Shown: positions 15,328-22,094, numbered from the stretch's first letter. The stretch: DNA of 64,000 bases from Xenophilus sp. Marseille-Q4582 (GCF_916700565.1 NZ_CAKAKO010000003.1:744001-808000); one strand, 5' to 3'. Numbers and translations: made by a program. The notes: generated by a model from the sequence alone, not told the origin.

Positions 15328-15543
15328 CAATTCGCGGAGCTCGACCGCAGCAGCAAGCAAGCTGCTGCCTGTGGGGTCAAGCTCCAGCAGCTCAGTCGGC
15401 CGAATGGGATGGCGAACACTGCGACCCGCGATCTGTCCCCAACGAAGGGTCAGGGCAATCGCCCCATCGAGAACTGCCCGGTTGTTTCCAGATCGAATGC
15501 GCGCCAAGGCGTCGCGCATGTCCGGGGAGCGGACCGTGCTCAT
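15247..15543 (-). CDS. Phage hypothetical protein
   Basis: A 98-residue protein in the first part of the leftward operon. It starts MSTVRSPDMRDALARIRSGN and includes a helical C-terminal half (LLAAAVELRELLAQSPQGRQ). Its ATG overlaps the stop of the Cro-like gene. It overlaps the convergent DUF2513 gene by 81 bases. No family is recognised. Upstream in-frame starts lie within the Cro-like gene and are less likely. Confidence 0.55.
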   Translation of the reverse strand: MSTVRSPDMRDALARIRSGNNRAVLDGAIALTLRWGQIAGRSVRHPIRPTELLELDPTGSSLLAAAVELRELLAQSPQGRQALRDFGFQPFLEHIEGE

Positions 15544-15779
15544 GCGCCCTCCTTCTCGGTGGCCAGCTCGGGCCACTTCGCCGGATAGGTGTCGGGGAAC
15601 ATGTCACGCCGGCTGCACTCGCCATTCGACTCACGCTCGATGGCGACGGCCAACTCGGTCGATGGCTCGCGATAGCCGTATGCGACGTTTCGCATGTGCC
15701 CCAGCGTGGTGCCGCATCTGCTCGCGAAAGACTCACGGCTTTCAGGCGACATCGCGAAGAAGTAGAGCTTCAGTTCCAT
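15540..15779 (-). CDS. Cro-like repressor, YdaS-antitoxin-type HTH
   Basis: A 79-residue protein: MELKLYFFAMSPESRESFAS, then RCGTTLGHMRNVAYGYREPS and ELAVAIERESNG. This is the YdaS-type helix-turn-helix that many phages use as Cro. It is divergent from the CI-like gene across the operator region. The ATG at 15779 has no ribosome site and falls where the promoter with -10 TGTAAT at 15786-15791 should start transcription, so the mRNA is probably leaderless. A GTG at 15818 lies inside the promoter and cannot be used from it. Confidence 0.8.
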   Translation of the reverse strand: MELKLYFFAMSPESRESFASRCGTTLGHMRNVAYGYREPSTELAVAIERESNGECSRRDMFPDTYPAKWPELATEKEGA

Positions 15780-15785
15780 GCGCGA

Positions 15786-15815
15786 ATTACACCATCGGGT
15801 GACATTCGCTGTCAA
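15786..15815 (-). promoter_or_regulatory. Leftward early promoter (PR-like)
   Basis: On the minus strand the -35 TTGACA (15815-15810) and -10 TGTAAT (15791-15786) are 18 bases apart, close to the sigma70 consensus. The predicted start is at about 15779, the first base of the Cro-like ATG. Its core is nearly identical to the rightward promoter at 19125-19153, which supports both being real. Confidence 0.85.
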
Positions 15816-15827
15816 CACCGTTTAGTG
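15790..15827. promoter_or_regulatory. Repressor operator pair between cro-like and cI-like genes
   Basis: Two half-palindromic sites, CACC-ATCG-GGTG at 15790-15801 and CACC-GTTT-AGTG at 15816-15827, lie 26 bases apart and bracket the spacer of the leftward promoter. The same CACC-N4-GGTG pair, 25 bases apart, occurs at 19113-19149. Binding there would block polymerase. The binding protein is inferred to be the CI-like repressor and/or the Cro-like protein. Confidence 0.75.
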
Positions 15828-15851
15828 ACATTGGGTTGATGTACTCGCCCC

Positions 15852-16499
15852 ATGAAGACGGAAGCCAGAGCCAGAGTGGACAGGCTCAATGCCTATATGG
15901 TTGCCCAAGGCTGGACCAGCCGGAAGTCTGCGGAGCGTGGTTCGCCATCCGAACTAGAGCGCAGGCTGCCAAAGGGCAGCAGTTTCTGGAGCGACCTGCT
16001 GCGCGGCGATAAGTCGTTTTCGGCTGATCTAGCGCGGGAGATCGAGGAGGCCTTTGGGCTTGAAAAGTACTACTTGGACAATGACCACGGCATTGACCCA
16101 TTCGTGGCGGTCGAGAGAGTCAACGTCCGGGTATCTGCTGGGCCGGGCGCTCACCCTGAGGTGGTCGAAGCAGATGGCGCCCTGCAGTTCCGGCGTGACT
16201 TTTTGATGTCTTGCGGCGCCTCAAGCGCGAGCGCCAAGATCGTGACAGTCACGGGGACCAGCATGGAGCCCACCATCACGGACGGCGCTGTGCTGCTGAT
16301 CAATATCGCGAACAAGGAGCCCAAGAACAACGCGATCTATGCATTGGCGACGTCTGACGGTTTGCTCGTCAAGCGGCTGATAAGGGTCGGCGAAGCATGG
16401 ATTGCCAGATCGGACAACCCGGACGGGAACCCGGACCGACCTCTCGAGGATGGCGACCGGGTTATAGGCCGGGCCGTATGGATGGGCGCCAAGCTGTGA
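15852..16499 (+). CDS. CI/LexA-like prophage repressor (S24 peptidase)
   Basis: A 215-residue protein. The N-terminal half should bind DNA, although its helix-turn-helix is divergent. The C-terminal half is a LexA/S24 domain with the catalytic Ser137 in GTSMEPTITDG and Lys174 in GLLVKRLIR, and a plausible Ala-Gly cleavage site at 96-97. It should maintain lysogeny and be removed by RecA-dependent self-cleavage. It is divergent from the Cro-like gene, with the operator pair between them. A lipoprotein gene follows on the same strand. Confidence 0.9.
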   Translation: MKTEARARVDRLNAYMVAQGWTSRKSAERGSPSELERRLPKGSSFWSDLLRGDKSFSADLAREIEEAFGLEKYYLDNDHGIDPFVAVERVNVRVSAGPGAHPEVVEADGALQFRRDFLMSCGASSASAKIVTVTGTSMEPTITDGAVLLINIANKEPKNNAIYALATSDGLLVKRLIRVGEAWIARSDNPDGNPDRPLEDGDRVIGRAVWMGAKL

Positions 16500-16562
16500 G
16501 CATTGACAGGTTGCACGACCCCTACGAGTGCGTAACATCGAGTTTCAACTACGGAGATGGGA

Positions 16563-17141
16563 ATGATTCGATTGGTCGTCTTGGCTTTCGGGGCACTGGC
16601 CCTGAGCGGCTGCGTGGGGATGATGAAGCCCCCGCCGCCCCCTGTCGCTAAAGTCGACGTGACGGAGAACTGCCTCACCGAGCTGCACCAAGCACCCAAA
16701 TACGAGCCCCTGCGCAGCAAGGTTTCGCTCAGCAAGTTCCCTCAGCGCGCAACCCTCGCGATGTTTGCGGATCAGACCAAGCCCACCGAAGCGGAAAAGG
16801 CCCTGCTTTCACAGCTGGACGCAGATCGGAATGCATGCTTCGAAGCCGGGCGAGAGTTCCGCAACTACTACGTTGCCGGGAACATCTCTGCCGAGTATCA
16901 GCGCGAGTACTCGGAGGTGACTCGCCTCACCGCTCAGATCTACAACGGTGAGCTGACGTACGGGCAATACAACACGAAGCGCGCCGAGATCGCTGACGCA
17001 GCGGATGCGCGAAGGGGTGCGCTACTGGAATCGAATCGCAAAGCCGTTCAGGAGCTTCAGGACCGCATCGACTCCATCGGTCAAAAGTCGCGCACCTCCT
17101 GCCGCCGAGTCCGCGGCGGCTTCGACTGCGAAACGGATTGA
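16563..17141 (+). CDS. Prophage lipoprotein downstream of the repressor
   Basis: A 192-residue protein with a lipoprotein signal: a short basic start, hydrophobic LVVLAFGALALSGC with the lipobox LSGC at about residues 14-17, then a proline-rich linker (MMKPPPPPV) and a helical, charged body. The start at 16563 has a GGAG site; the ATG at 16557 does not. It sits behind the cI-like gene and is likely expressed in the lysogen. A lipoprotein in that position could alter the cell surface, as in superinfection exclusion. That role is inference. Confidence 0.7.
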   Translation: MIRLVVLAFGALALSGCVGMMKPPPPPVAKVDVTENCLTELHQAPKYEPLRSKVSLSKFPQRATLAMFADQTKPTEAEKALLSQLDADRNACFEAGREFRNYYVAGNISAEYQREYSEVTRLTAQIYNGELTYGQYNTKRAEIADAADARRGALLESNRKAVQELQDRIDSIGQKSRTSCRRVRGGFDCETD

Positions 17142-17221
17142 GGCAGCGCATGAGCTACCCCAAGGGCGGGAAGGTGGCGGGGTGAGGCTGGTTGTGCCGG
17201 AGTCGTTTAGGTAGGCAAAGA

Positions 17222-17245
17222 AAAGGCCCCTAGGAGGCCTTAGAA
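17222..17245 (-). terminator. Terminator after hicA-like gene
   Basis: AAGGCC and GGCCTT pair around CCTAGGA. On the minus strand the stem is followed by TTCTTT, just past the stop of the toxin gene. It also faces transcription from the lipoprotein gene on the other strand, so it may act in both directions. Confidence 0.6.
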
Positions 17246-17428
17246 CTTGTGCGTGATGCCCGCGTCTCTCATGATGCCGTTGGCGGTGTGGCGAGAGTAG
17301 CAGTTGTATGAAACCATCACCCTGATTGCGCCCTTGCGATAGAACTCGTGGGAGCCTTTGCCTGCCCCATCAAAAGAAAAGCCATGCTCCTTGAGCATGG
17401 CTATAACTTGAGGGTAGTAGCTCCTCAT
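17240..17428 (-). CDS. HicA-like mRNA interferase toxin
   Basis: A 62-residue double-stranded RNA-binding-fold toxin. It opens MRSYYPQVIAMLKEHGFSFD and has GKGSHEFY with the catalytic His27, then NGIMRDAGI, all standard for HicA. It would cut mRNA in the absence of its antitoxin. Its ATG overlaps the stop of the hicB-like gene by four bases, so the antitoxin gene comes first. A longer start at 17452 has no support. Confidence 0.85.
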   Translation of the reverse strand: MRSYYPQVIAMLKEHGFSFDGAGKGSHEFYRKGAIRVMVSYNCYSRHTANGIMRDAGITHKF

Positions 17429-17694
17429 GCGGGGCAGAACTCTCCACTCCAAGCCAGCCTGGCCTCGGATTTGGCACGCCCGTGCACTTGTTCGGTGATA
17501 AGCGCGTCAGCGCCTAGGCGCACCTCATGGAACAGTTCTTCAAGGGTGGCTGCTTCGGCCACAAGGCCCCGCAAATCAGGGCTAGTCGCCACAAAGACCC
17601 CTGCCTCTTCATCCTTCAACACTTCAATGTTGAAAACGAGCGGCCTACCAAAGCGAGCCGCCAGCTTCCATCCCGGAAACCCAACTCGATACAT
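17425..17694 (-). CDS. HicB-like antitoxin (DUF1902 type)
   Basis: An 89-residue protein. The FNIEVLKDEEAGVFVATSPD and ATLEELFHEVRLGADALI segments form the partial RNase H fold of HicB and DUF1902 antitoxins. It lacks an obvious C-terminal DNA-binding domain, so DNA binding may reside elsewhere or be weak. The ATG at 17694 has an AGGAG site; the in-frame start at 17754 does not. It is co-transcribed with the toxin. Two palindromes in the upstream region (17711-17726 and 17760-17782) are candidate operators. Confidence 0.8.
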   Translation of the reverse strand: MYRVGFPGWKLAARFGRPLVFNIEVLKDEEAGVFVATSPDLRGLVAEAATLEELFHEVRLGADALITEQVHGRAKSEARLAWSGEFCPA

Positions 17695-17710
17695 ATCAGA
17701 CTCCTGTTCT

Positions 17711-17782
17711 CGACTCTCACGAGTCGTTTGAAAGACAGTCTCAGGACGCTTCACAGCGTGTGCTTACAGTGCCTGTAAACAC
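17711..17782. promoter_or_regulatory. Two palindromes upstream of the hicB-like gene
   Basis: CGACTC-TCAC-GAGTCG lies at 17711-17726, about 20 bases before the ATG. GTG-C-TTACAG-TGC-CTGTAA-A-CAC lies at 17760-17782, with one mismatch. Either could be the site at which the antitoxin complex represses its own promoter. Confidence 0.5.
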
Positions 17783-17884
17783 CTGATTTTGCCCCATTCG
17801 GTAGGCCCGAACGTAGGACCTACCCGAACAACCGTGCTGCGCTGCGGCAAATACAACTGATCGTTCGTCCAGCCATGCCCCACA

Positions 17885-17911
17885 CAGCCCGCTTCGGCGG
17901 GCTTTTTTGCG
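17885..17911 (+). terminator. Strong intrinsic terminator on the plus strand
   Basis: AGCCCGC-TTCG-GCGGGCT is followed by a TTTTTT run. It would end plus-strand transcription from the repressor/lipoprotein side and so insulates the downstream minus-strand genes. Confidence 0.8.
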
Positions 17912-17916
17912 CCCGC

Positions 17917-18159
17917 TCAGTCCGTGTCCATGTCGTACTCAAGCTGCATCTGCTTGATGACCCGGGCCACGTCCAGGCGGTAGTCATCCCTCTGCGGCCC
18001 GCGCGGCACGTACCAATTCGGCTCCCCTGGGCCGGCGTCTACCCACCGGATTCCGAGCGTGTGCACGTCCGTGACCTGGCCGGACATGCCTGGCAAGGCC
18101 TCGATGCGCTCGATCAGCAGGGCTTGCAGTTTCCGGGGCGAGAGGGATGGGCGGGGCAT
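17917..18159 (-). CDS. Phage hypothetical protein
   Basis: An 80-residue protein, MPRPSLSPRKLQALLIERIE then a GEPNWYVPRGPQRDDYRLDVARVI segment of which the Asn-Trp and Tyr are notable. It is similar to small phage proteins of unknown function that have a Trp-rich core. It ends just before a strong terminator on the opposite strand. It follows the 257-residue gene at 18166 with only a few bases between, so the two are likely co-transcribed. Confidence 0.55.
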   Translation of the reverse strand: MPRPSLSPRKLQALLIERIEALPGMSGQVTDVHTLGIRWVDAGPGEPNWYVPRGPQRDDYRLDVARVIKQMQLEYDMDTD

Positions 18160-18165
18160 GGAGGG

Positions 18166-18939
18166 TCAATCCATTAGGAATCGGTCGTGCAGCCCGATGA
18201 TCTTGTACATGGCCGGCTTGCCATTTACCGTCTCCACGACAACGTCCACCACGAAAGCCTCCTGAAACGGGTTGACTTCGGACAGCACCATCCTGGCCTT
18301 AAGCGAGTCAGTTGCGCAGACCGTCTTCACCGGCTTCTTGCTGATCGTCTCGATGATCGCCCGATCACCAACCTTGCTAGATGAGTCGGCGCGGGCCTGG
18401 AACCAGTGCATCAGGACCTTCTCCTGAATGCCGCTGCTGGCCTGACGCTGGCTATCAATGAAGCGCCGGGCTGTGTTCTGCACGGTATTGGCGTCGGAGA
18501 AGTTGATGTTGATGACCCCGCCGTTGCTCGCCGTCAGGCTGCCGATGTTCAGTTGCGAGCCCGCATCCTTGGCGATTGGCTCGACGATCTGCGACAGATT
18601 GCTGGCCGTCGACGGCTCGCCGGCCTTCTCAGTCCGGCCGAGCAGCCAGTCGAAGCCGTTGCGTAAGTGCTCCGCGAAGTCACCGACCGTGACCGCATAG
18701 CTCAGCCCCTGCATCAGCGTGGGCGACAAGGCAGCCAATGTCGCGATCACGCTGCCAGCCCGCACCTCGTGGACATACAGCTTCACATCAGCCGCATCCA
18801 CCTCCGGATGGTGCTTGGCGATGTACTCCCCAAACTCGACAGTGAGGGCACTGAGGCTGTTGGTCAGGTCCAGCAGTTCGATGGGCCGGACGTTCTTGAT
18901 CTCGACCTGCAGTTCCGGGGTGATTTCTTGAGGGTCCAT
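18166..18939 (-). CDS. Unknown prophage accessory protein, 257 residues
   Basis: I do not recognise this protein. The first third, MDPQEITPELQVEIKNVRPI and ELLDLTNSLSALTVEFGEYI, followed by DVKLYVHEVRAGSVIATLAAL, looks like an alpha/beta regulatory domain. The last third, VLMHWFQARADSSSKVGDRA, PVKTVCATDSLKARM and AFVVDVVVETVNGKPAMYKI, looks like a small beta barrel. It sits in the lysogeny region beside HicAB, so it is a candidate lysogenic conversion or defence gene. Starts upstream of 18939 are poor; even this one has no clear ribosome site. Confidence 0.6.
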   Translation of the reverse strand: MDPQEITPELQVEIKNVRPIELLDLTNSLSALTVEFGEYIAKHHPEVDAADVKLYVHEVRAGSVIATLAALSPTLMQGLSYAVTVGDFAEHLRNGFDWLLGRTEKAGEPSTASNLSQIVEPIAKDAGSQLNIGSLTASNGGVININFSDANTVQNTARRFIDSQRQASSGIQEKVLMHWFQARADSSSKVGDRAIIETISKKPVKTVCATDSLKARMVLSEVNPFQEAFVVDVVVETVNGKPAMYKIIGLHDRFLMD

Positions 18940-19112
18940 GCTTTGATTGTCGGTCCGGCTCACTTCTGCGACCACCCCCAGCGTCCCAAACGGCGGCGCT
19001 GTCGTTCGTCCAGCCCTCGCGCGCGGGTGGGGTGCGGGGCATGGAGGGAGGGTAGCGCATCCTTGCTGCCGACGGCACAAACGCGTCAGTTACAAAAATC
19101 TTCCTCGAATCA

Positions 19113-19149
19113 CACCATGTGGTGTTGACAGCTATGTCACCGCTTGGTG
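19113..19149. promoter_or_regulatory. Second repressor operator pair
   Basis: CACC-ATGT-GGTG at 19113-19124 and CACC-GCTT-GGTG at 19138-19149 match the pair at 15790-15827 in sequence and spacing (25 against 26 bases), in the opposite orientation. They overlap the -35 and -10 boxes of the rightward promoter, so one repressor can silence both early promoters. Confidence 0.75.
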
Positions 19150-19153
19150 TAAT
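19125..19153 (+). promoter_or_regulatory. Rightward early promoter (PL-like)
   Basis: TTGACA at 19125-19130 and TGTAAT at 19148-19153 with a 17-base spacer is a near-consensus sigma70 promoter. Aligned with the leftward promoter at 15786-15815, the sequence from GGTGTTGACAGC to GGTGTAATTC is almost identical. It should drive the recombination and integrase operon to the right. Confidence 0.85.
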
Positions 19154-19159
19154 TCACCC

Positions 19160-19951
19160 ATCGACACACAAACCCCATCCCACCAGGCGGGGCTAGTCCG
19201 GAAGGGCGCAGTCGATGGGCACCAGGGATCGGCCGGTGTTCTTGGATCGTTAACAGGCTGATGGATTGAGAGAGGCGGCGCTGTGATGGCGCAGCAGGCT
19301 TCAGCGGGCAGCGGGTGGCCGAAACCACCCGCCCCACTAGGTCACAGCATCATGGACAGGATGATGGCGATTGCCCGAAGGCATGCCGCCACATCCACCA
19401 CGATGCTCACCTTCACTAGGCAGCGCATAGGGTTTCCTATGTGATGCCCGTGGCCACGGGACGTTGATGTGCCCGATGAACTTGTTGCGCGCCCTTGCTA
19501 GCGCGTCCGACGGCTTACCGCGAATAGGCCATCGGAAGCGGCCCAGGCCATGCGGGCTTGTCCCAGCAAAGGGGGCCGGCGGTCCCTGGACCTTGAACGG
19601 CCCCGCAAAGGGTCGTCCTGGCTGTTTGCGCAGCCAGAGCAAGTATCGCTGTCGCCGCCTCCCTCAATCCATTCGCCAAAACCTGACATCCTGGGCCTCT
19701 GATGGCAAGGCGCGGACCACGGCGAGAGAGTGAGTTGAGGCGGCATGCGCCAAGAACAGGAAGCAGCCAAACCGCTGTTGCCCCGGGTGGGGATTGGAAG
19801 CAGCGGAACACGGCGCTGATGTTGATCAGCAAAGCGATGCCAGATCGCAGCGGGAGCCCGGTACGCCGGGGAGATGTCCGCACAGCCCTTGGCAACAGGG
19901 GCGAAATCTGAGCGCATTCGCGGAGTGCTCTCAGGTTTACATGAGAACAGC
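19160..19951 (+). other. Structured untranslated leader of the rightward operon
   Basis: About 790 bases with no convincing plus-strand gene follow the rightward promoter. They contain several perfect hairpins: GCGGGTGG/CCACCCGC (19311-19332), CATAGG/CCTATG (19426-19441) and the 14-bp palindrome CCCGTGGCCACGGG (19447-19460). None is followed by a T-run. This could be an antitermination leader or hold a small RNA. A minus-strand ORF of 28 residues (19342-19428) is listed separately. Confidence 0.5.
19342..19428 (-). CDS. Possible 28-residue hydrophobic peptide
   Basis: The frame reads MRCLVKVSIVVDVAACLRAI and ends in a hydrophobic AIILSMML. An AGGAAA site lies four bases before the ATG. It lies antisense in the leader of the rightward operon. 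Its composition recalls small membrane toxins, but I have no family match and it may be chance. Confidence 0.25.
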   Translation of the reverse strand: MRCLVKVSIVVDVAACLRAIAIILSMML

Positions 19952-20272
19952 ATGGACGCAGAAAAGATCGCCGCCCTGGCCGAGCTGATGGGCCGCAAGC
20001 CCTCGGAGGTCGAGGATTACGTGATCGGACTGAGCATCTTCGTCAATCGTGGATTCACGTTGGAAGAGGCGATCCACAAGCTCAACGCGATGTGGGGGAA
20101 TGTGCTGACGGCCGTCACTACGGCGGCCAGCAATGCCGAGCGCGTGCCTTCGTGGGGCGAGGCCCTGAACGGCTATGTGCAAACACTCGCCGAAGACGCA
20201 TGGGACACGGTGGATCAGGCCCGGCAAGGGCCGAAGCTGCCCAAGCCCCGCCGCGAGTGGGCGCTGATCTGA
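19952..20272 (+). CDS. First protein of the rightward operon, unknown
   Basis: The 106-residue frame starts MDAEKIAALAELMGRKPSEV and continues DYVIGLSIFVNRGFTLEEAI with a helical body. It probably starts at 19952, although the ribosome site is weak. An in-frame ATG at 19874 would lengthen it to 132 residues. It is the first open frame after the structured leader, the position of early antitermination or kil-type genes, but I recognise no such motif. Confidence 0.5.
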   Translation: MDAEKIAALAELMGRKPSEVEDYVIGLSIFVNRGFTLEEAIHKLNAMWGNVLTAVTTAASNAERVPSWGEALNGYVQTLAEDAWDTVDQARQGPKLPKPRREWALI

Positions 20273-20487
20273 TCCCTGCGAGCCATTCGCAAGAGTGGAC
20301 TCATTGAAGCGGCGGCGTGGAGAGCAGACACGCAAATTCTGGAAGCAAATCCGTGCGGGCGCCAACAGGCGGTATGGAGCCACTTAATGTTCCGCCAAAC
20401 AGCAAGCAGGCGTAGCGCCCTGCCCGCTTCAATGAGCCCACCCCCAACCAGGACCAATCTCGGTCCCTCTGTTTATAGGAGAGAGTG

Positions 20488-20745
20488 ATGAGCTGGACAG
20501 ACGACAGCGCCGCATGGATAGCTGAGCAGGTCAAGGCTCATCCCGATATGAGCAAGGCCGAACTGGAAAAGCACTGCCGCAAGAACTACCCGTTCTGCGA
20601 GCGACGTGGCTGGGCCTACAAAGCTTGGCTCAAGGCGATGCGCACCTACTTCCGGCCTCAGTCTATGCGGCCCGTGCGCGCCGGCAAGACCGAACCAAGC
20701 CCCGAAGAACTGGAACGGCGCGGTCAACAGAGGCTGATCGCCTAA
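20488..20745 (+). CDS. Phage hypothetical protein
   Basis: An 85-residue protein with an AGGAGAG site before the start at 20488 (GTG at 20485 is possible). MSWTDDSAAWIAEQVKAHPD followed by KHCRKNYPFCERRGWAYKAW looks like a helical DNA-binding type of small phage protein: Lys/Arg-rich with a paired Cys. A similar architecture is frequent near RecT operons. No function is assignable. About 215 bases before it, 20273-20487, hold only a possible 27-residue Lys/Arg-rich frame. Confidence 0.55.
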   Translation: MSWTDDSAAWIAEQVKAHPDMSKAELEKHCRKNYPFCERRGWAYKAWLKAMRTYFRPQSMRPVRAGKTEPSPEELERRGQQRLIA

Positions 20746-20768
20746 CCCCACCGCCCTGCAAAGCAAGC

Positions 20769-20897
20769 ATGAAAACGGGCGAGTTCCTTTTGCTTGCGGC
20801 GCTGATCTTCATCGCGCCGCACCTGCGCCCAATCTACGGCGCATGTATCACCGTCTGCCTCGCGCTTCTGTGCGCGATCTGGGTCATCTACGCATGA
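20769..20897 (+). CDS. 42-residue membrane protein
   Basis: MKTGEFLLLAALIFIAPHLR is followed by a second hydrophobic stretch ending IWVIYA, so it has two predicted membrane spans. It resembles the 43-residue protein encoded at 7985-8116 in the leftward operon (MKT start, APHL after the first span). It sits between the small basic protein and a stretch, 20898-21138, with no gene I trust. Confidence 0.5.
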   Translation: MKTGEFLLLAALIFIAPHLRPIYGACITVCLALLCAIWVIYA

Positions 20898-21138
20898 CCT
20901 CACCGAATTGCCGAAAGCGGATAGCTGGCCTCTGGCTTTTCCGGGGGAGCGCACCAGCCGCAGCGATTAGGCATTCATCTTCACGGGAGCCAGCAACTCC
21001 TCCAGCCGCGACCCCGGACCCGCGCGGCAACAAGCCCCTGAATGAGCCCACGCCCTTCCCGAGCACAAGGGGTGTGGTGCTTACGCGCGCGCTGGCAGCA
21101 AGAGATAGCGCGATTTGGGGGAAGTGGCCGATCAATCA

Positions 21139-21168
21139 ACTAGCCCGCCGTCGCGGGCTTCGTCTTTT
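21139..21168 (+). terminator. Hairpin with T-run directly before the HNH ribosome site
   Basis: AGCCCGC-CGTC-GCGGGCT is followed by TCGTCTTTTCTGGAG, where TGGAG is also the ribosome site of the HNH gene at 21181. A similar element occurs at 25205-25235. It may attenuate or process the transcript between cistrons. Confidence 0.55.
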
Positions 21169-21180
21169 CTGGAGCAGAGC

Positions 21181-21630
21181 ATGGAAGCAAAGCACACGCC
21201 GGGCTACGAAGTGGAGCGCGATGGCCGCGTATTCTCGGTATCGTCCAACTGGAGAGGGTTGGGGCGAAGAGAACTGAGCCAAGACTTGAACGATGACGGC
21301 TATCCATCCGTTCGACTGACCATAGGCGGAAAGAGGACGCGCTATGCGGTTCACAAACTGGTGGCGATTCATCACCTCCCACCAAGGCCCAGCGAAGAGC
21401 ATGAGGTCCGCCATCTTGATGGAAACAAGTTGAACCCCCACGCCGACAACTTGGCATGGGGCACGCGGAAAGAAAACGCCGATGACCGCGAACGGCATGG
21501 AAGAACTTCACGCGGTGCGTCGCACAGCAATGCAATCAAGTCGAGCAATCACTCCAATCGTGTTGCACGCGGTGACAGCCATTACAAACGTCGCGCCGCC
21601 ATCGCGAAGGCTCTCGGGAGTGCCGCATGA
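21181..21630 (+). CDS. HNH endonuclease (NUMOD4-type)
   Basis: A 149-residue protein. The N-terminal GYEVERDGRVFSVSSNWRG is a NUMOD4-like domain. The HNH part has VHKLVAIHHLPPRPSEEHEV, then HLDGNKLNPHADNLAWGTRK, that is, the His-Leu-Asp-Gly-Asn and Asn-Leu-x-Trp-Gly-Thr motifs. This is the usual homing endonuclease layout. A TGGAG ribosome site precedes it. It overlaps the next gene by four bases. Confidence 0.85.
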   Translation: MEAKHTPGYEVERDGRVFSVSSNWRGLGRRELSQDLNDDGYPSVRLTIGGKRTRYAVHKLVAIHHLPPRPSEEHEVRHLDGNKLNPHADNLAWGTRKENADDRERHGRTSRGASHSNAIKSSNHSNRVARGDSHYKRRAAIAKALGSAA

Positions 21631-22094
21631 CCGCCGCCCTCCCTCTGCCCGCGTTCGACGCGATGGGCGAGCAGCTGGCGGCGCTGCGCAGTGCACAGGC
21701 CCCGCTGCAGAACAAGCGCCGCGCGCTGATCGACCAGAAGATGTGCCTCGCAGTGGGCGCGACGGATGACGCGTTCAGCGCCGACCTGTCGTACCGCGAG
21801 TACGTGGCCGACGCGCTGCACTTCGCGGCTTCGCAGTGGCGCAAGGACGAGCCCGAGCGCCGCGGCCTGTACGAGTACCGCTACGACGCGGAGGCGCCGG
21901 CGGACCTGCTGTGCTTCATGGAGGTGGACGACGTGGGCGGCATGTACCTCGAGCGCGCCTACCTGGGCCCGTTCGACGTGACCGAGCTGGTCTTCCCCAT
22001 CAAGAAGCAGATCGAGGAAGCGGCCGAGCGGCACCACCGCATCGAGGCTGCGCGCGCCCGCACGGACAACCGCATCCCTTCGGAGGCTTGCTGA
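21627..22094 (+). CDS. Phage hypothetical protein
   Basis: A 155-residue, strongly acidic protein. It has two helical segments (FDAMGEQLAALRSAQAPLQN and LVFPIKKQIEEAAERHHRIE) around a beta-rich middle with RRGLYEYRYDAEAPADLLCF. No catalytic motif is visible and I recognise no family. It overlaps both neighbours, so it is firmly in the operon, and its base composition is more GC-rich than that of the HNH gene before it. Confidence 0.6.
   Translation: MTAALPLPAFDAMGEQLAALRSAQAPLQNKRRALIDQKMCLAVGATDDAFSADLSYREYVADALHFAASQWRKDEPERRGLYEYRYDAEAPADLLCFMEVDDVGGMYLERAYLGPFDVTELVFPIKKQIEEAAERHHRIEAARARTDNRIPSEAC

Noticed and set aside
19337-19998. Long minus-strand frames in the leader of the rightward operon
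   Set aside because: Their translated sequences are low-complexity and lack ribosome sites. They run across hairpins.
20894-21277. Open frame starting at 20894 between the small membrane protein and the HNH gene
   Set aside because: It crosses a hairpin and the HNH gene start in another frame, has a composition unlike its neighbours, and no ribosome site. I treat it as noncoding.
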